Of a stretch of DNA of 64,000 bases, positions 44,159-52,179 are shown piece by piece (position 1 is the first letter of the stretch; every line of letters starts with the position of its first letter). A program made the translations under genes and the position numbers. A model generated the notes under the pieces. That model had not been told where the DNA came from. It saw nothing but the letters and a program-made list of their open reading frames with translations, and did no database searches. The stretch comes from Parvibaculaceae bacterium Mf 1.05b.01 (lineage in GTDB: Bacteria > Pseudomonadota > Alphaproteobacteria > Parvibaculales > Parvibaculaceae): contig BAOK01000002.1 of NCBI GenBank assembly GCA_000509225.1, forward strand, positions 624,496-688,495, in the 5' to 3' direction.

Positions 44159-44245
44159 GCCCCTGTGGCGGAATTGGTAGACGCGGTAGATTCAAAATCT
44201 GCTGTCCGTACGGGCGTGCTGGTTCGAGTCCGGCCAGGGGCACCA
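44159..44245 (+). tRNA. tRNA-Leu (anticodon CAA)
   Basis: Folded by eye: acceptor GCCCCTG/CAGGGGC with discriminator A and encoded CCA, D-arm GAATTGGTAGAC, anticodon stem GTAGA/TCTGC with loop TTCAAAA (CAA at 44193-44195), a long variable arm as in class II tRNA, and T-loop GGTTCGAGTCC. Decodes UUG. Its 3' part from 44190 is duplicated at 57365-57421. Confidence 0.96.
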
Positions 44246-44246
44246 T
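44190..44246 (+). repeat. attL-like 57-bp direct repeat within tRNA-Leu
   Basis: From the last base of the anticodon stem through CCA and one base more, identical for all 57 bases to 57365-57421. Mismatch begins immediately on both sides. Crossing-over at a tRNA anticodon loop is typical of tyrosine integrases. Confidence 0.95.
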
Positions 44247-44477
44247 TCCGAATACACCCACAGGATGCAGGCTGGGGTCTGTTTGCTTACGATGGTTTTG
44301 GTAAGGCGTGTGCTGAACACGAATTGAGACCTGACGCCTATTCGGTGATTGGGCAGCAAACCGTTATCGCATGGGTTCTGTTTGTATTTCAAATTTCGGT
44401 GGCGGGCGCTAGCCTATTGTGAGTTCGGGCGTTTGCGCGCATAACTAAGCGCGTAACGTTAAGCGAACGAGCCCGCG

Positions 44478-45860
44478 ATGATTTTTTCTACTCCAGAATT
44501 TTTTCTTTTCTTCTCTGTCTTTCTGTTTCTCCACATTTTTTGTCCGCCGCGTTTTCGCTTGTATCTAATGATTGCGGCAAGCGCTGTCTTTTATGCTAGC
44601 TGGAAAATCGAGTTCATATGGCTGCCATTTTTTATGGCTTTTGTTGCCTATATTGCAACTCTCTGGATCGAAGTTGCGAAGAACGAAGTGCAGAAGAAGA
44701 TGCGATTGACCATATCGTTGATTGTGCTGTTCACTCCGTTGGCAATCTTCAAGTATTTCGATTTTTTCTATAGCAAAATGTTGCAGCCGCTCACCGGGCT
44801 GGAGGAGTTCCAGCTCAAGTTTGCACTGCCGCTCGGCATCTCGTTTATGACCTTCACGTTAGCAGCTTATGTCGTAGACATAGCTGTCAAGAAATTCCCT
44901 CTGCAGCGCAATTTTCTTCAGCCCCTTTCGTTTGTTATATTTTTTCCACATCTTATTGCAGGTCCGATTCTGAGACCTCATGAGTTGATTCCCCAGTTCG
45001 GCAATTTTCTGAAGAACATCAAGCCACGCTACTATTTGGCATTCGGCATCTTTACTCTTGGTCTCGTGAAGAAGCTGGTTTTTGCAGATCAGATGGCTCC
45101 GCTTGTCGAGGAGACCTTTAGTGGTAATAGTCCAGAAAATGCCTGGGCCTACATGCTTGCTTTCTACGGCTTCTCGATCCAAATCTATTGTGACTTCAGC
45201 GGTTATACAGATATGGCGGTCGGCGCGGCGATGATGATGGGCATCCGTCTGCCAACGAACTTTCGATCCCCTTATGGATCTGCGTCTATTATTGAGTTCT
45301 GGCGACGATGGCACATCACTCTTTCTCACTGGTTGCGCGATTATCTATACATCGCATTGGGTGGCAGTCGTCGCGGACGAGCTAGGCATCTGGCAAACCT
45401 GCTGATCACCATGGTTCTTGGCGGTTTGTGGCATGGGGCAAACTGGACTTTCATTATCTGGGGTGCCCTGCATGGTGTGGCTCTTGTGCTCAATCACCAA
45501 ATGCGGGGGCTTCCAATTCGCATACCTAGGTGGATATCCATTTTTGTTATCTTCCACTTCGTGACGTTTGCCTGGGTCTTTTTTCGAGCTCCAGACTTGA
45601 CCACAGCGCTCCAGGTGTTGGCGGGCCCCTTCATCTATGACTGGTCGAACCCTGGTGAAATTTTTCAAGCTCACTCCTTCATAATATTCCTATCGCTTGT
45701 GTTCATCGCCATTCACCGATTTGACAATTACTCTTTCGTTCGGTTCGCTCTTAAACGAGTGTCAGGATATGTGATGGTTCCGGTTCTCGCTACTCTCTGG
45801 GTGCTCGCCATAACCGTGTCGCAAGGTAGTTCTGCTAGCTTTGTGTACTTTGATTTTTGA
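44478..45860 (+). CDS. MBOAT family O-acyltransferase (AlgI-like)
   Basis: A 460-residue polytopic membrane enzyme that passes acyl groups across the membrane for transfer to polysaccharides, as AlgI does in alginate acetylation. About eleven helices are seen. The family core is FWRRWHITLSHWLRDYLYI then ALGGSRRGRARHL (residues about 274-306), and the active-site His is in GGLWHGANWTFIIWGALHG. It is the first gene of the island. The SGNH proteins encoded downstream are the usual periplasmic partners. The acceptor is unknown because no glycosyltransferase is nearby. Confidence 0.9.
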   Translation: MIFSTPEFFLFFSVFLFLHIFCPPRFRLYLMIAASAVFYASWKIEFIWLPFFMAFVAYIATLWIEVAKNEVQKKMRLTISLIVLFTPLAIFKYFDFFYSKMLQPLTGLEEFQLKFALPLGISFMTFTLAAYVVDIAVKKFPLQRNFLQPLSFVIFFPHLIAGPILRPHELIPQFGNFLKNIKPRYYLAFGIFTLGLVKKLVFADQMAPLVEETFSGNSPENAWAYMLAFYGFSIQIYCDFSGYTDMAVGAAMMMGIRLPTNFRSPYGSASIIEFWRRWHITLSHWLRDYLYIALGGSRRGRARHLANLLITMVLGGLWHGANWTFIIWGALHGVALVLNHQMRGLPIRIPRWISIFVIFHFVTFAWVFFRAPDLTTALQVLAGPFIYDWSNPGEIFQAHSFIIFLSLVFIAIHRFDNYSFVRFALKRVSGYVMVPVLATLWVLAITVSQGSSASFVYFDF

Positions 45861-46163
45861 GGGATTTAGCGGGTGTTTTTGACTAGCGAATGCTTTTGAA
45901 TCTCTGTTGATGTGCTGGGGCTCTGACTTGACTTGGTGCTCTATTCTGAGCACATTGTCGGTGTCTAGCCTATGCCTTTTCGGTGTTTTTGGCGCGGTGT
46001 TTGCAGGGGTACGTTGGAATTTGGGGAGTAAAAGTCGTTTGGTTCGAAACTCCTCGGTTTGCCAAGGCTTGCGCAGACGTAGTAGGGTGCTTTTGCCGCG
46101 ATTGGATGTGTGTTGAGCAGAGTGGTGCAATGTGCATTAGCTCCTATAGATGGGTTTGTTTGA
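45861..46163. other. Intergenic stretch between MBOAT and SxtJ genes
   Basis: About 300 nt. It is GT-rich on the + strand, without a hairpin plus T-run that I can find. A 69-codon open frame at 45907-46116 has Cys/Leu-rich content and no ribosome site. I do not consider it a gene. The SxtJ promoter should lie here. Confidence 0.5.
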
Positions 46164-46583
46164 ATGCCGGGTAATTTTCACGAAAGCTATCAACAGGAAA
46201 TTGTTGAGGCGCCATCGGAACGTTCGACAGGTCTAGTCTTCTCTGCTGTTGCTCTGGTCATCGCTGCGATCTTCTATAAAGATCAGATGATTTTGATCGC
46301 TAGCTGTTCTGTAGCGGCGCTATTTGCCGTCGTGAGTTTTCTGGCGCCGACTCTTTTGAAGCCACTTAATCTTGCTTGGTTCAGGTTGTCGATCTTGATG
46401 AGTAAGGTTATGAATCCAGTTGTCTTGATGGTGATGTTCATGGTCGCAATTGTTCCGACGGGGCTACTGATGCGGTTGTGGTATGATCCGTTGCGACGAT
46501 ATCCGGAAAAAGCTCTAAAAACCTATTGGTTGGATGAGGATGCCCCGACTGATTGGAGTGAGTCTATGAGGAATCAGTTTTAG
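46164..46583 (+). CDS. SxtJ family membrane protein
   Basis: A 139-residue protein with three hydrophobic helices and the SxtJ hallmark LKPLNLAWFRLSILMSKVMN followed by PVVLMVMFMVAIVPTGLLMR and WYDPLRR. SxtJ was named from the saxitoxin cluster, where it accompanies the carbamoyltransferase SxtI and the small SxtK. Its role is unknown but the trio is found in many polysaccharide loci. Here the DUF5989 gene follows by 46 nt and the carbamoyltransferase gene after that. Confidence 0.85.
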   Translation: MPGNFHESYQQEIVEAPSERSTGLVFSAVALVIAAIFYKDQMILIASCSVAALFAVVSFLAPTLLKPLNLAWFRLSILMSKVMNPVVLMVMFMVAIVPTGLLMRLWYDPLRRYPEKALKTYWLDEDAPTDWSESMRNQF

Positions 46584-46629
46584 CATGATGTCTATTAACT
46601 AGGACCCTTAATTGAGCTCAGAGGTTTTT

Positions 46630-46782
46630 GTGTCTTCTATTTTCAAAGAACTGATTGCGTATATGTCTGCCCGGAAGAAGTGGTGGCTGCTTCCTACTCT
46701 CATCATTGTGTTTCTTTTTGGGGGGCTGCTGGTTCTTGTGCAGGGGACCGCAGTTGCTCCGTTCATATACACTGTCTTTTGA
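46630..46782 (+). CDS. DUF5989 (SxtK-like) single-helix miniprotein
   Basis: A 50-residue protein, GTG start, easy to miss. The sequence SARKKWWLLPTLIIVFLFGG then LLVLVQGTAVAPFIYTVF fits the DUF5989 consensus, in which basic RKKWW precedes one membrane helix and APFIYTLF closes the protein. These are regular companions of SxtJ and NodU-type carbamoyltransferases. Its context here, between both, makes the call firm. Function unknown. It may organise the other two at the membrane. Confidence 0.85.
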   Translation: MSSIFKELIAYMSARKKWWLLPTLIIVFLFGGLLVLVQGTAVAPFIYTVF

Positions 46783-46814
46783 ATGGTGTCGTGTCAGCGG
46801 TGTCAAGTCGTTGC

Positions 46815-46886
46815 GTCGTGTCTCAAGCGTGCCAACGGGTCGTGTCTCAAGCGTGCCAACGGGTCGTGTCTCGGGCATGCTGATGG
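46815..46886. repeat. 24-bp tandem repeat, three units
   Basis: Unit GTCGTGTCTCAAGCGTGCCA followed by ACGG, at 46815-46838 and 46839-46862 without change. A third, diverged unit is at 46863-46886. It lies between the DUF5989 stop and the carbamoyltransferase start, outside any supported coding sequence. Confidence 0.8.
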
Positions 46887-47028
46887 ATTGCGTGCTTGGA
46901 CCGTTCTTATGAGCTGCAAGTTTTCACAATAGAGGCAGGGGTAGTGTAATGTTCGCAGCCTGGCTCAGATGGCGCAGTTCGTCTATGGGCTGCAGCTACT
47001 ATTTGCATTTGAAAGTTGTTTGTTGCCG

Positions 47029-48864
47029 ATGAATATTTTGGGGATCTCGGCCTTCTATCACGACGCGGCAGCGGCGTTAGTCAAAGAAGGTGAAATTGTC
47101 GCAGCTGCTCAAGAAGAGCGGTTTACCAGAAAAAAACACGACCCTGCCTTCCCGAAAAACGCAATCAATTATTGTCTGGAAGAGGGTGGTATCACTCTTA
47201 GTGATGTCGACTATATCGTTTTCTTCGAGAAGCCATTTGTGAAATTCGAACGATTGCTGGAGACGTATCTAGCGAACGCGCCGCGCGGATTTTCTTCCTT
47301 TCGAACGGCTATACCAGTGTGGATCAAGGAAAAGCTCTTTCAAAAGTATAACCTTTTGCAGTCCTTTAAAGAGATTTCTGGTGAGGGGGATTTTGAGGAC
47401 AAGTTGCTATTTGCTGGCCACCACCAAAGTCATGCAGCCTCTGCCTTTTATCCGTCGCCATTTGATGAGGCGGTCGTCCTAACTCTTGATGGGGTAGGTG
47501 AGTGGACAACAACATCTGTGTGGATTGGTCGTGGTAACGAATTGGAACCAGTGCGTACAATAAAGTGGCCGCATTCGCTTGGGCTGCTCTATTCAGCATT
47601 TACATATTACACGGGCTTCAAGGTCAACTCAGGTGAATATAAGCTGATGGGTCTGGCTCCATACGGAGAGCCACTGTACGCCGATAAGATCTTAGAGCAC
47701 ATCATTGACCTCAAGGCGGATGGAAGTTTTTGGCTGGACCAGTCGTATTTCGACTATGCGACCGGACTAACCATGACTAGCGCGAAGTTCAACGAACTTT
47801 TCGGAGGTCCGCCACGAGGGGCGGATGATCGTATCACTCAGCGTGAAATGGACTTGGCTGCCTCCATCCAACAGGTAACAGAAGAGGTTCTGTTGCGTAT
47901 TACTCGGGATCTTGCGTCTGAATACGGTATTCCCAATCTCTGTCTTGCTGGCGGCGTAGCGCTGAATTGCGTTGCGAACGGTAAAGTGCTTCGTGACGGC
48001 GCGTTCGAAAAGGTTTGGATTCAGCCAGCTGCGGGTGACGCAGGTGGCTCACTCGGAGCCGCTCTTGCTACCCATCACCAGTTTTTGGGTAATGCTCGTG
48101 CTGAAACTCGAGGTGGCGACGCTATGCGGGGCAGCTATCTGGGTCCTGAGTTTGATGACGATGATATCGAAGAGCGGTTTCGAGGAATGGGAGCAAAATA
48201 TTGTTTGCTCGATGATGACGCGTTGTTTGAGAGAACTGCAGACGCACTCGCAGCTGGGAAGGCTGTGGGTTGGTTTAGCGGCCGTATGGAGTTCGGCCCA
48301 CGGGCGCTCGGTGGACGGTCGATACTCGGTGACCCTCGGAATTCAGAGATGCAGAAAGTGTTGAACTTGAAAATCAAGTACCGTGAGAGTTTCCGACCTT
48401 TCGCGCCGTCTGTCCTGGCCGAAGATGTGGCGGATTATTTCGAGCTTACATCAGACAGCCCCTACATGCTTATCGTCTCTGATGTAAAAGAGGAACGGCG
48501 CAAGGCAATGACGGAAAATGACAAAGCGTTGTTTGGTATAGACAAGTTGAATTCTGTTCGCTCCGACATCCCGGCCGTAACGCATGTCGACCATTCAGCG
48601 CGTGTGCAGACCGTTCATGAGGATACGAATCCAAGGTATTACAAGCTTTTGCAGGCATTCAAGGCGAAGACTGGTTGTTCGGTTTTGGTCAACACTAGCT
48701 TCAACGTGCGAGGTGAGCCTATCGTTTGTACGCCAGAGGATGCATTCCGCTGCTTTATGGGTACGGAGATGGATACTCTTGTTTGTGGTAACTGTATTTT
48801 GGAGAAGAGCGAGCAGGACGCAGACTTGGCGATCGACTACAAGAACAAGTTTGAACTTGACTAA
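47029..48864 (+). CDS. O-carbamoyltransferase, NodU/CmcH/SxtI family
   Basis: Transfers carbamoyl from carbamoyl phosphate, via a carbamoyl-adenylate, to a hydroxyl on a sugar or natural product. The start is set at MNILGISAFYHDAAAALV (47029), where the ASKHA-type Kae1-like domain begins. The upstream frame adds 20 unrelated residues. The 611-residue protein has the metal/ATP blocks GHHQSHAASAFYPSPF, LTLDGVGEWTTT, and CLAGGVALNCVANGK, and the C-terminal part has FGPRALGGRSILGDPR and NTSFNVRGEPIVCTPEDA. With SxtJ and DUF5989 it reproduces the SxtIJK set. Confidence 0.93.
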   Translation: MNILGISAFYHDAAAALVKEGEIVAAAQEERFTRKKHDPAFPKNAINYCLEEGGITLSDVDYIVFFEKPFVKFERLLETYLANAPRGFSSFRTAIPVWIKEKLFQKYNLLQSFKEISGEGDFEDKLLFAGHHQSHAASAFYPSPFDEAVVLTLDGVGEWTTTSVWIGRGNELEPVRTIKWPHSLGLLYSAFTYYTGFKVNSGEYKLMGLAPYGEPLYADKILEHIIDLKADGSFWLDQSYFDYATGLTMTSAKFNELFGGPPRGADDRITQREMDLAASIQQVTEEVLLRITRDLASEYGIPNLCLAGGVALNCVANGKVLRDGAFEKVWIQPAAGDAGGSLGAALATHHQFLGNARAETRGGDAMRGSYLGPEFDDDDIEERFRGMGAKYCLLDDDALFERTADALAAGKAVGWFSGRMEFGPRALGGRSILGDPRNSEMQKVLNLKIKYRESFRPFAPSVLAEDVADYFELTSDSPYMLIVSDVKEERRKAMTENDKALFGIDKLNSVRSDIPAVTHVDHSARVQTVHEDTNPRYYKLLQAFKAKTGCSVLVNTSFNVRGEPIVCTPEDAFRCFMGTEMDTLVCGNCILEKSEQDADLAIDYKNKFELD

Positions 48865-49177
48865 GCTCAGTGCGGTTTCTGTGGCGCTGCTAAGTGTTTG
48901 GTGTGTGTCGTCGGGAGTGTGAAAGCTCACTGTCTGTAAAGACAGATGTTTCCAAGTTCAAAATGCTTAATTTTGTGTTCATATTGGGTTGTCTAAAATC
49001 AGTCTTGATGGATACTGATATGTTGGCTAAAGAACGATGAATTTGGTGTGTCTTGCGCACGGATTGTTATGTGACCCACCTGAGGGAAACTTGAACAACA
49101 CAGATGCTGACCATATGGTCGGGCTCTCTGTTCCTACATACGCCAACATTGGTTGCTGTGACCCCTGATCATTTGGA
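48865..49177. other. Intergenic stretch after the carbamoyltransferase gene
   Basis: About 310 nt. One small hairpin, CTGTCT-GTAA-AGACAG at 48930-48945, has no proper T-run. An open frame at 49036-49164 has no homology that I recognise and no ribosome site. The next gene's promoter is probably here. Confidence 0.45.
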
Positions 49178-50179
49178 GTGTGGAATAAAGTGCAAGTGTC
49201 CCGAAAACCTAGTCGCCAAACTGAGATTGTTGCGCAAATCCTCATGGTCGTAGTGACGTGTGTGATTTCGCTTTTTGCTGCCGAGATTGTGCTGCGGCTC
49301 AAGAACTCTACTATGGACAATTACGACATCGAGATGTGGCGCTACTCGTCAGAGCTAAAGCAAGTGAGTCCAGATCCGGCGCTTGGTCACATTCATAGGC
49401 CAAATAGGGAGGCCGTTTTGCAGAACGTCAATATTCGTATTGATGAGAACGGGCTTCGCGGCGCCAGCGCGGCAGATGTATCTAACTTTGCTAGGCGTAT
49501 TCTTGTTCTTGGGTCTTCCATAACGCTCGGTTGGGGCGTTGAGGAAGGTGATACGATGACATCCCAGTTGGAAAGTAGCCTCCGTGATGCTGGTGAAGAT
49601 GTGCGGGTCCTCAATGCTGGCATCGGTAACTATAATTCTCCGCGATACGTCAAGCGCTTCATGGATCGGCTGACCCAACTTAAGCCAACGGATATCGTTG
49701 TTCACTACTTTCTTAGGGACGCTGAAACACTGGAGCCAGGCGGAGGTAATTTCCTGTTACGCAACAGCCAGCTTGCGGTGACGGTTTGGATTGCCGTCAA
49801 TAGAGTCTTTGGTAGTTCAGGTCACGGATCATTGGTGGATCATTATCGGAATGTATATGCGCTTGATGCCCCTGGACGGCAGGCGATGGAGGTGGCGCTG
49901 AGGCAGCTGGCGGAATATGGCCGTGAGAACGAGATTCGCTTGTATTTGGCGATGGTGCCTGATGTCCATAATTTGGAGGACTACCAATTCGGATTTGTTC
50001 ATGAAGAATTGGAAAATCTCTCCCGCGAGCTAGGTTACAGCTATGTGGATCTTAAGCCGGCCTTTGGAAATCTGTCTCCCGAAGACGTTTGGGCTATGCC
50101 TGGCGACCCTCACCCAAATGCGCTTGGACATAAATTGATGGCTGATGCAATTTTGCCAGTGCTGCTTCTGGACCAGTAG
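49178..50179 (+). CDS. SGNH/GDSL hydrolase-like protein, membrane-anchored
   Basis: A 333-residue protein with one N-terminal helix (about 20-42), so the domain faces the periplasm. SGNH block I is ILVLGSSITLGWGV (Ser), block II Gly and block III in VLNAGIGNYNS, and block V is GDPHPNALGHKLMA with Asp and His. Such proteins transfer or remove acyl groups, and those in MBOAT clusters are the second half of O-acetylation systems. The start is GTG at 49178. A GTG at 49190 with GGAG at better spacing is possible. Confidence 0.8.
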   Translation: MWNKVQVSRKPSRQTEIVAQILMVVVTCVISLFAAEIVLRLKNSTMDNYDIEMWRYSSELKQVSPDPALGHIHRPNREAVLQNVNIRIDENGLRGASAADVSNFARRILVLGSSITLGWGVEEGDTMTSQLESSLRDAGEDVRVLNAGIGNYNSPRYVKRFMDRLTQLKPTDIVVHYFLRDAETLEPGGGNFLLRNSQLAVTVWIAVNRVFGSSGHGSLVDHYRNVYALDAPGRQAMEVALRQLAEYGRENEIRLYLAMVPDVHNLEDYQFGFVHEELENLSRELGYSYVDLKPAFGNLSPEDVWAMPGDPHPNALGHKLMADAILPVLLLDQ

Positions 50180-50285
50180 TGGTCGAAGGGCATTCGTGCG
50201 AACGACTCAAGGACTTGGATGGATGTTTGATACAAGCAATAGGGGAGCGGGCGCTCTCTCGCTGAAAATCAAAAGCAAGGCAGTG

Positions 50286-50711
50286 ATGCAAATGTGCCTG
50301 GTTGTATTGATTGTCTCATTTGCGCCAAGTGCAGGCAGCACGTCAGATTCGACTAGCCCGGTTTACTTCTTTCAGACAAGTGAACAGTGCATCATGATGA
50401 TGGATTTCCAGAATGCCTGGAATGATCTAAGTGATATGAGCGCAGAGCAGAGGAGCACTATTATTGGTATGCAGATGGTCGGCGGGTTCCGAGTCGCGGA
50501 CGTCGCGCAGAAATGTGGTGATCTTTTGGAAGTTCAACTGATGGGTGTGCGCATTCCAGAGCTTGATGAATATGACCGTCCGTCTTTCGGTTCGCGGATA
50601 ACATTGCTGACTATTAGCGGTGAACGCGATGTTATTCTTGATGATGCCCTGGCTCACGTGGCGAGCCTAGGTGAAATCAAAGCGTTGCTTGAAGTTAACG
50701 AGCTCGAATAG
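50286..50711 (+). CDS. Small secreted protein, unrecognised
   Basis: No family recognised. An open frame runs from 50145, but a signal peptide is seen starting at the ATG at 50286 (MQMCLVVLIVSFAPSAGS), which follows AAGGCAGTG. The ATG at 50223 is also possible. The 141-residue form has a mature part with Cys in EQCIMMMDF and AQKCGDLL. The end is acidic. A terminator follows at 50773. The 5' end of the wider frame overlaps the SGNH gene and is not convincing. Confidence 0.45.
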   Translation: MQMCLVVLIVSFAPSAGSTSDSTSPVYFFQTSEQCIMMMDFQNAWNDLSDMSAEQRSTIIGMQMVGGFRVADVAQKCGDLLEVQLMGVRIPELDEYDRPSFGSRITLLTISGERDVILDDALAHVASLGEIKALLEVNELE

Positions 50712-50772
50712 AAAACGGAGACTTGCGCGGGGACGCCTGAGTTGCATGGTTGTGGTGTGAAGTACTTTCCGC

Positions 50773-50794
50773 AGCCGACTAGAGTCGGCTTTTT
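50773..50794 (+). terminator. Rho-independent terminator
   Basis: AGCCGAC-TAGA-GTCGGCT (50773-50790) followed by TTTT, 61 nt after the preceding stop. It splits the island operon: genes after 50905 need another promoter. Confidence 0.85.
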
Positions 50795-50904
50795 ACGCAG
50801 GCGTGGGGGGGTCTACGCTGATGAACAGATTGGTCTGTTGGCAGTTTGAGAGGCGGGCGTTTTCGTGGCGATAGGCGCAGGCGATGTGCCTGTAGGGGGT
50901 TGTA

Positions 50905-52086
50905 TTGAAAAAGGCAGTTCTTTTCTACTTAGCGATCACGTGTATCTCGCTTCTTGGCGGCTTTGCTTTATTGGAAGGGACCGTCCGCGCGTTGGGCCTT
51001 GCGCCACAACATCAAGAGCCTGGTGCGGTGGGGCTCGCCAAGATTACCCGATTTGATGGAGTGCTTGAAACCGTTTATGAGCCAAATTCATCGACCCAGA
51101 TTACTTCGCCATATGGTGAGTTCGATTTGGTTTACACAATCGATGGGAGTGGCTTTCGCATGACCCGCCCGGGTTCGGCTGAAGGTCATTTGGTGCATAC
51201 GCAAAAGGCTCAGCATCGGATGCTGTTTCTTGGTAACTCCTTTGTGGAAGGATGGGGGCTTGCGGACGACCAAACCTTCACCGAGGAATTGCAACGCCTT
51301 GGAGAAGCACGGAGGGTCGATTCCAGTGTCTCCAATGCAGGTATCTCGGGTTACGGAACGGCACAAAGCTATCTCCTAGCCAAGCAATTGCTGAGAACCT
51401 CTGATGCAGATCTTGTGGTGTTCTTTTTTGTCCCCAGCATGGTTCATGCGGATGCGAAATTTATTCCTCGTGCCAGTTTGGACGAAGATCGGTTGGTGAC
51501 AGGGCTGGACATCGATGTTTTTCTGAATCAGTCAGGTCCAGGAAAAGGTTCAGAACCGTGGTTTAACCAGCCTTGGGCCAAGAACGCAGAGCGCTACTCA
51601 GCGGCTTTTCGGCTTTTGTTCACACGCTTGCGTGTCGCTCATGCGACCGAAGCTATCGCTACCGGTGATCCAACCAGTGATCTGTTTGCCGCCGTTCGAC
51701 CTTCAGTGGACATTAATACTGTTATGGAGCCATCCTTGCGTCATATTGCGGCGCTTGCTGAATTGGTCACGAAGGGTGGTAAGAAATTTGCGCTTGTTCA
51801 TCTGCCTCTGCCTAATCAAATCTCGCCAATCGAATGGGATTTGGGGCGGGTACCCTATCGGTTTGAGGAACCAGTCTCGTCCTCACCAGATGCAGATGCT
51901 GTTCGAACGCTGTGCGAGGAGAATGGCCTGACGTGTTGGTTTGCTCACCAGATTCTTCAGGAGGCAGCAGCGAGTATCGAGACGGACGCTCGGATCTATT
52001 ACCGTTATGACTTTCACTTGAATCCTGATGGCGCCCAGATACTTGCTGGCTGGCTTGACGCCAGACTAACTGAAGCTTGCTTTTGA
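50905..52086 (+). CDS. SGNH-hydrolase-like exported protein
   Basis: A 393-residue protein, TTG start, with a signal-anchor helix (about 5-27). Block I reads MLFLGNSFVEGWGLADD, where GNS stands where GDS is usual, so Ser is kept. Block II/III is VSNAGISGYGTAQSY, and block V is YYRYDFHLNPDGAQILAGW, with Asp and His. It resembles the SGNH protein at 49178 in plan, so a second acyl transferase or esterase for the same acceptor is a fair inference. Confidence 0.75.
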   Translation: MKKAVLFYLAITCISLLGGFALLEGTVRALGLAPQHQEPGAVGLAKITRFDGVLETVYEPNSSTQITSPYGEFDLVYTIDGSGFRMTRPGSAEGHLVHTQKAQHRMLFLGNSFVEGWGLADDQTFTEELQRLGEARRVDSSVSNAGISGYGTAQSYLLAKQLLRTSDADLVVFFFVPSMVHADAKFIPRASLDEDRLVTGLDIDVFLNQSGPGKGSEPWFNQPWAKNAERYSAAFRLLFTRLRVAHATEAIATGDPTSDLFAAVRPSVDINTVMEPSLRHIAALAELVTKGGKKFALVHLPLPNQISPIEWDLGRVPYRFEEPVSSSPDADAVRTLCEENGLTCWFAHQILQEAAASIETDARIYYRYDFHLNPDGAQILAGWLDARLTEACF

Positions 52087-52179
52087 GCGCATGTCTTTCG
52101 GTTCTCTCAGATGTTCGCGCGCTTCAAAATCAACTAATCTGTCACGTAGGATAATCATAATTTCAGCTGGGTGTAAGAA

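Noticed and set aside
46618-46878. Minus-strand open frame with in-frame copies of the 24-bp repeat (TRPVGTLE units)
   Set aside because: It is antisense to the DUF5989 gene, has no ribosome site, and its repeat is simply the 24-bp tandem repeat, which equals eight codons.
46815-46886. CRISPR-like array
   Set aside because: Units are directly joined with no spacers, only three of them, and no cas genes.
49036-49164. Small gene between the carbamoyltransferase and SGNH genes
   Set aside because: No ribosome site, no signal peptide or hydrophobic segment, and no recognisable family.
50145-50285. Longer form of the small secreted protein
   Set aside because: The segment overlaps the end of the SGNH gene and would bury the signal peptide. 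It is kept only as a possible alternative start at 50223.
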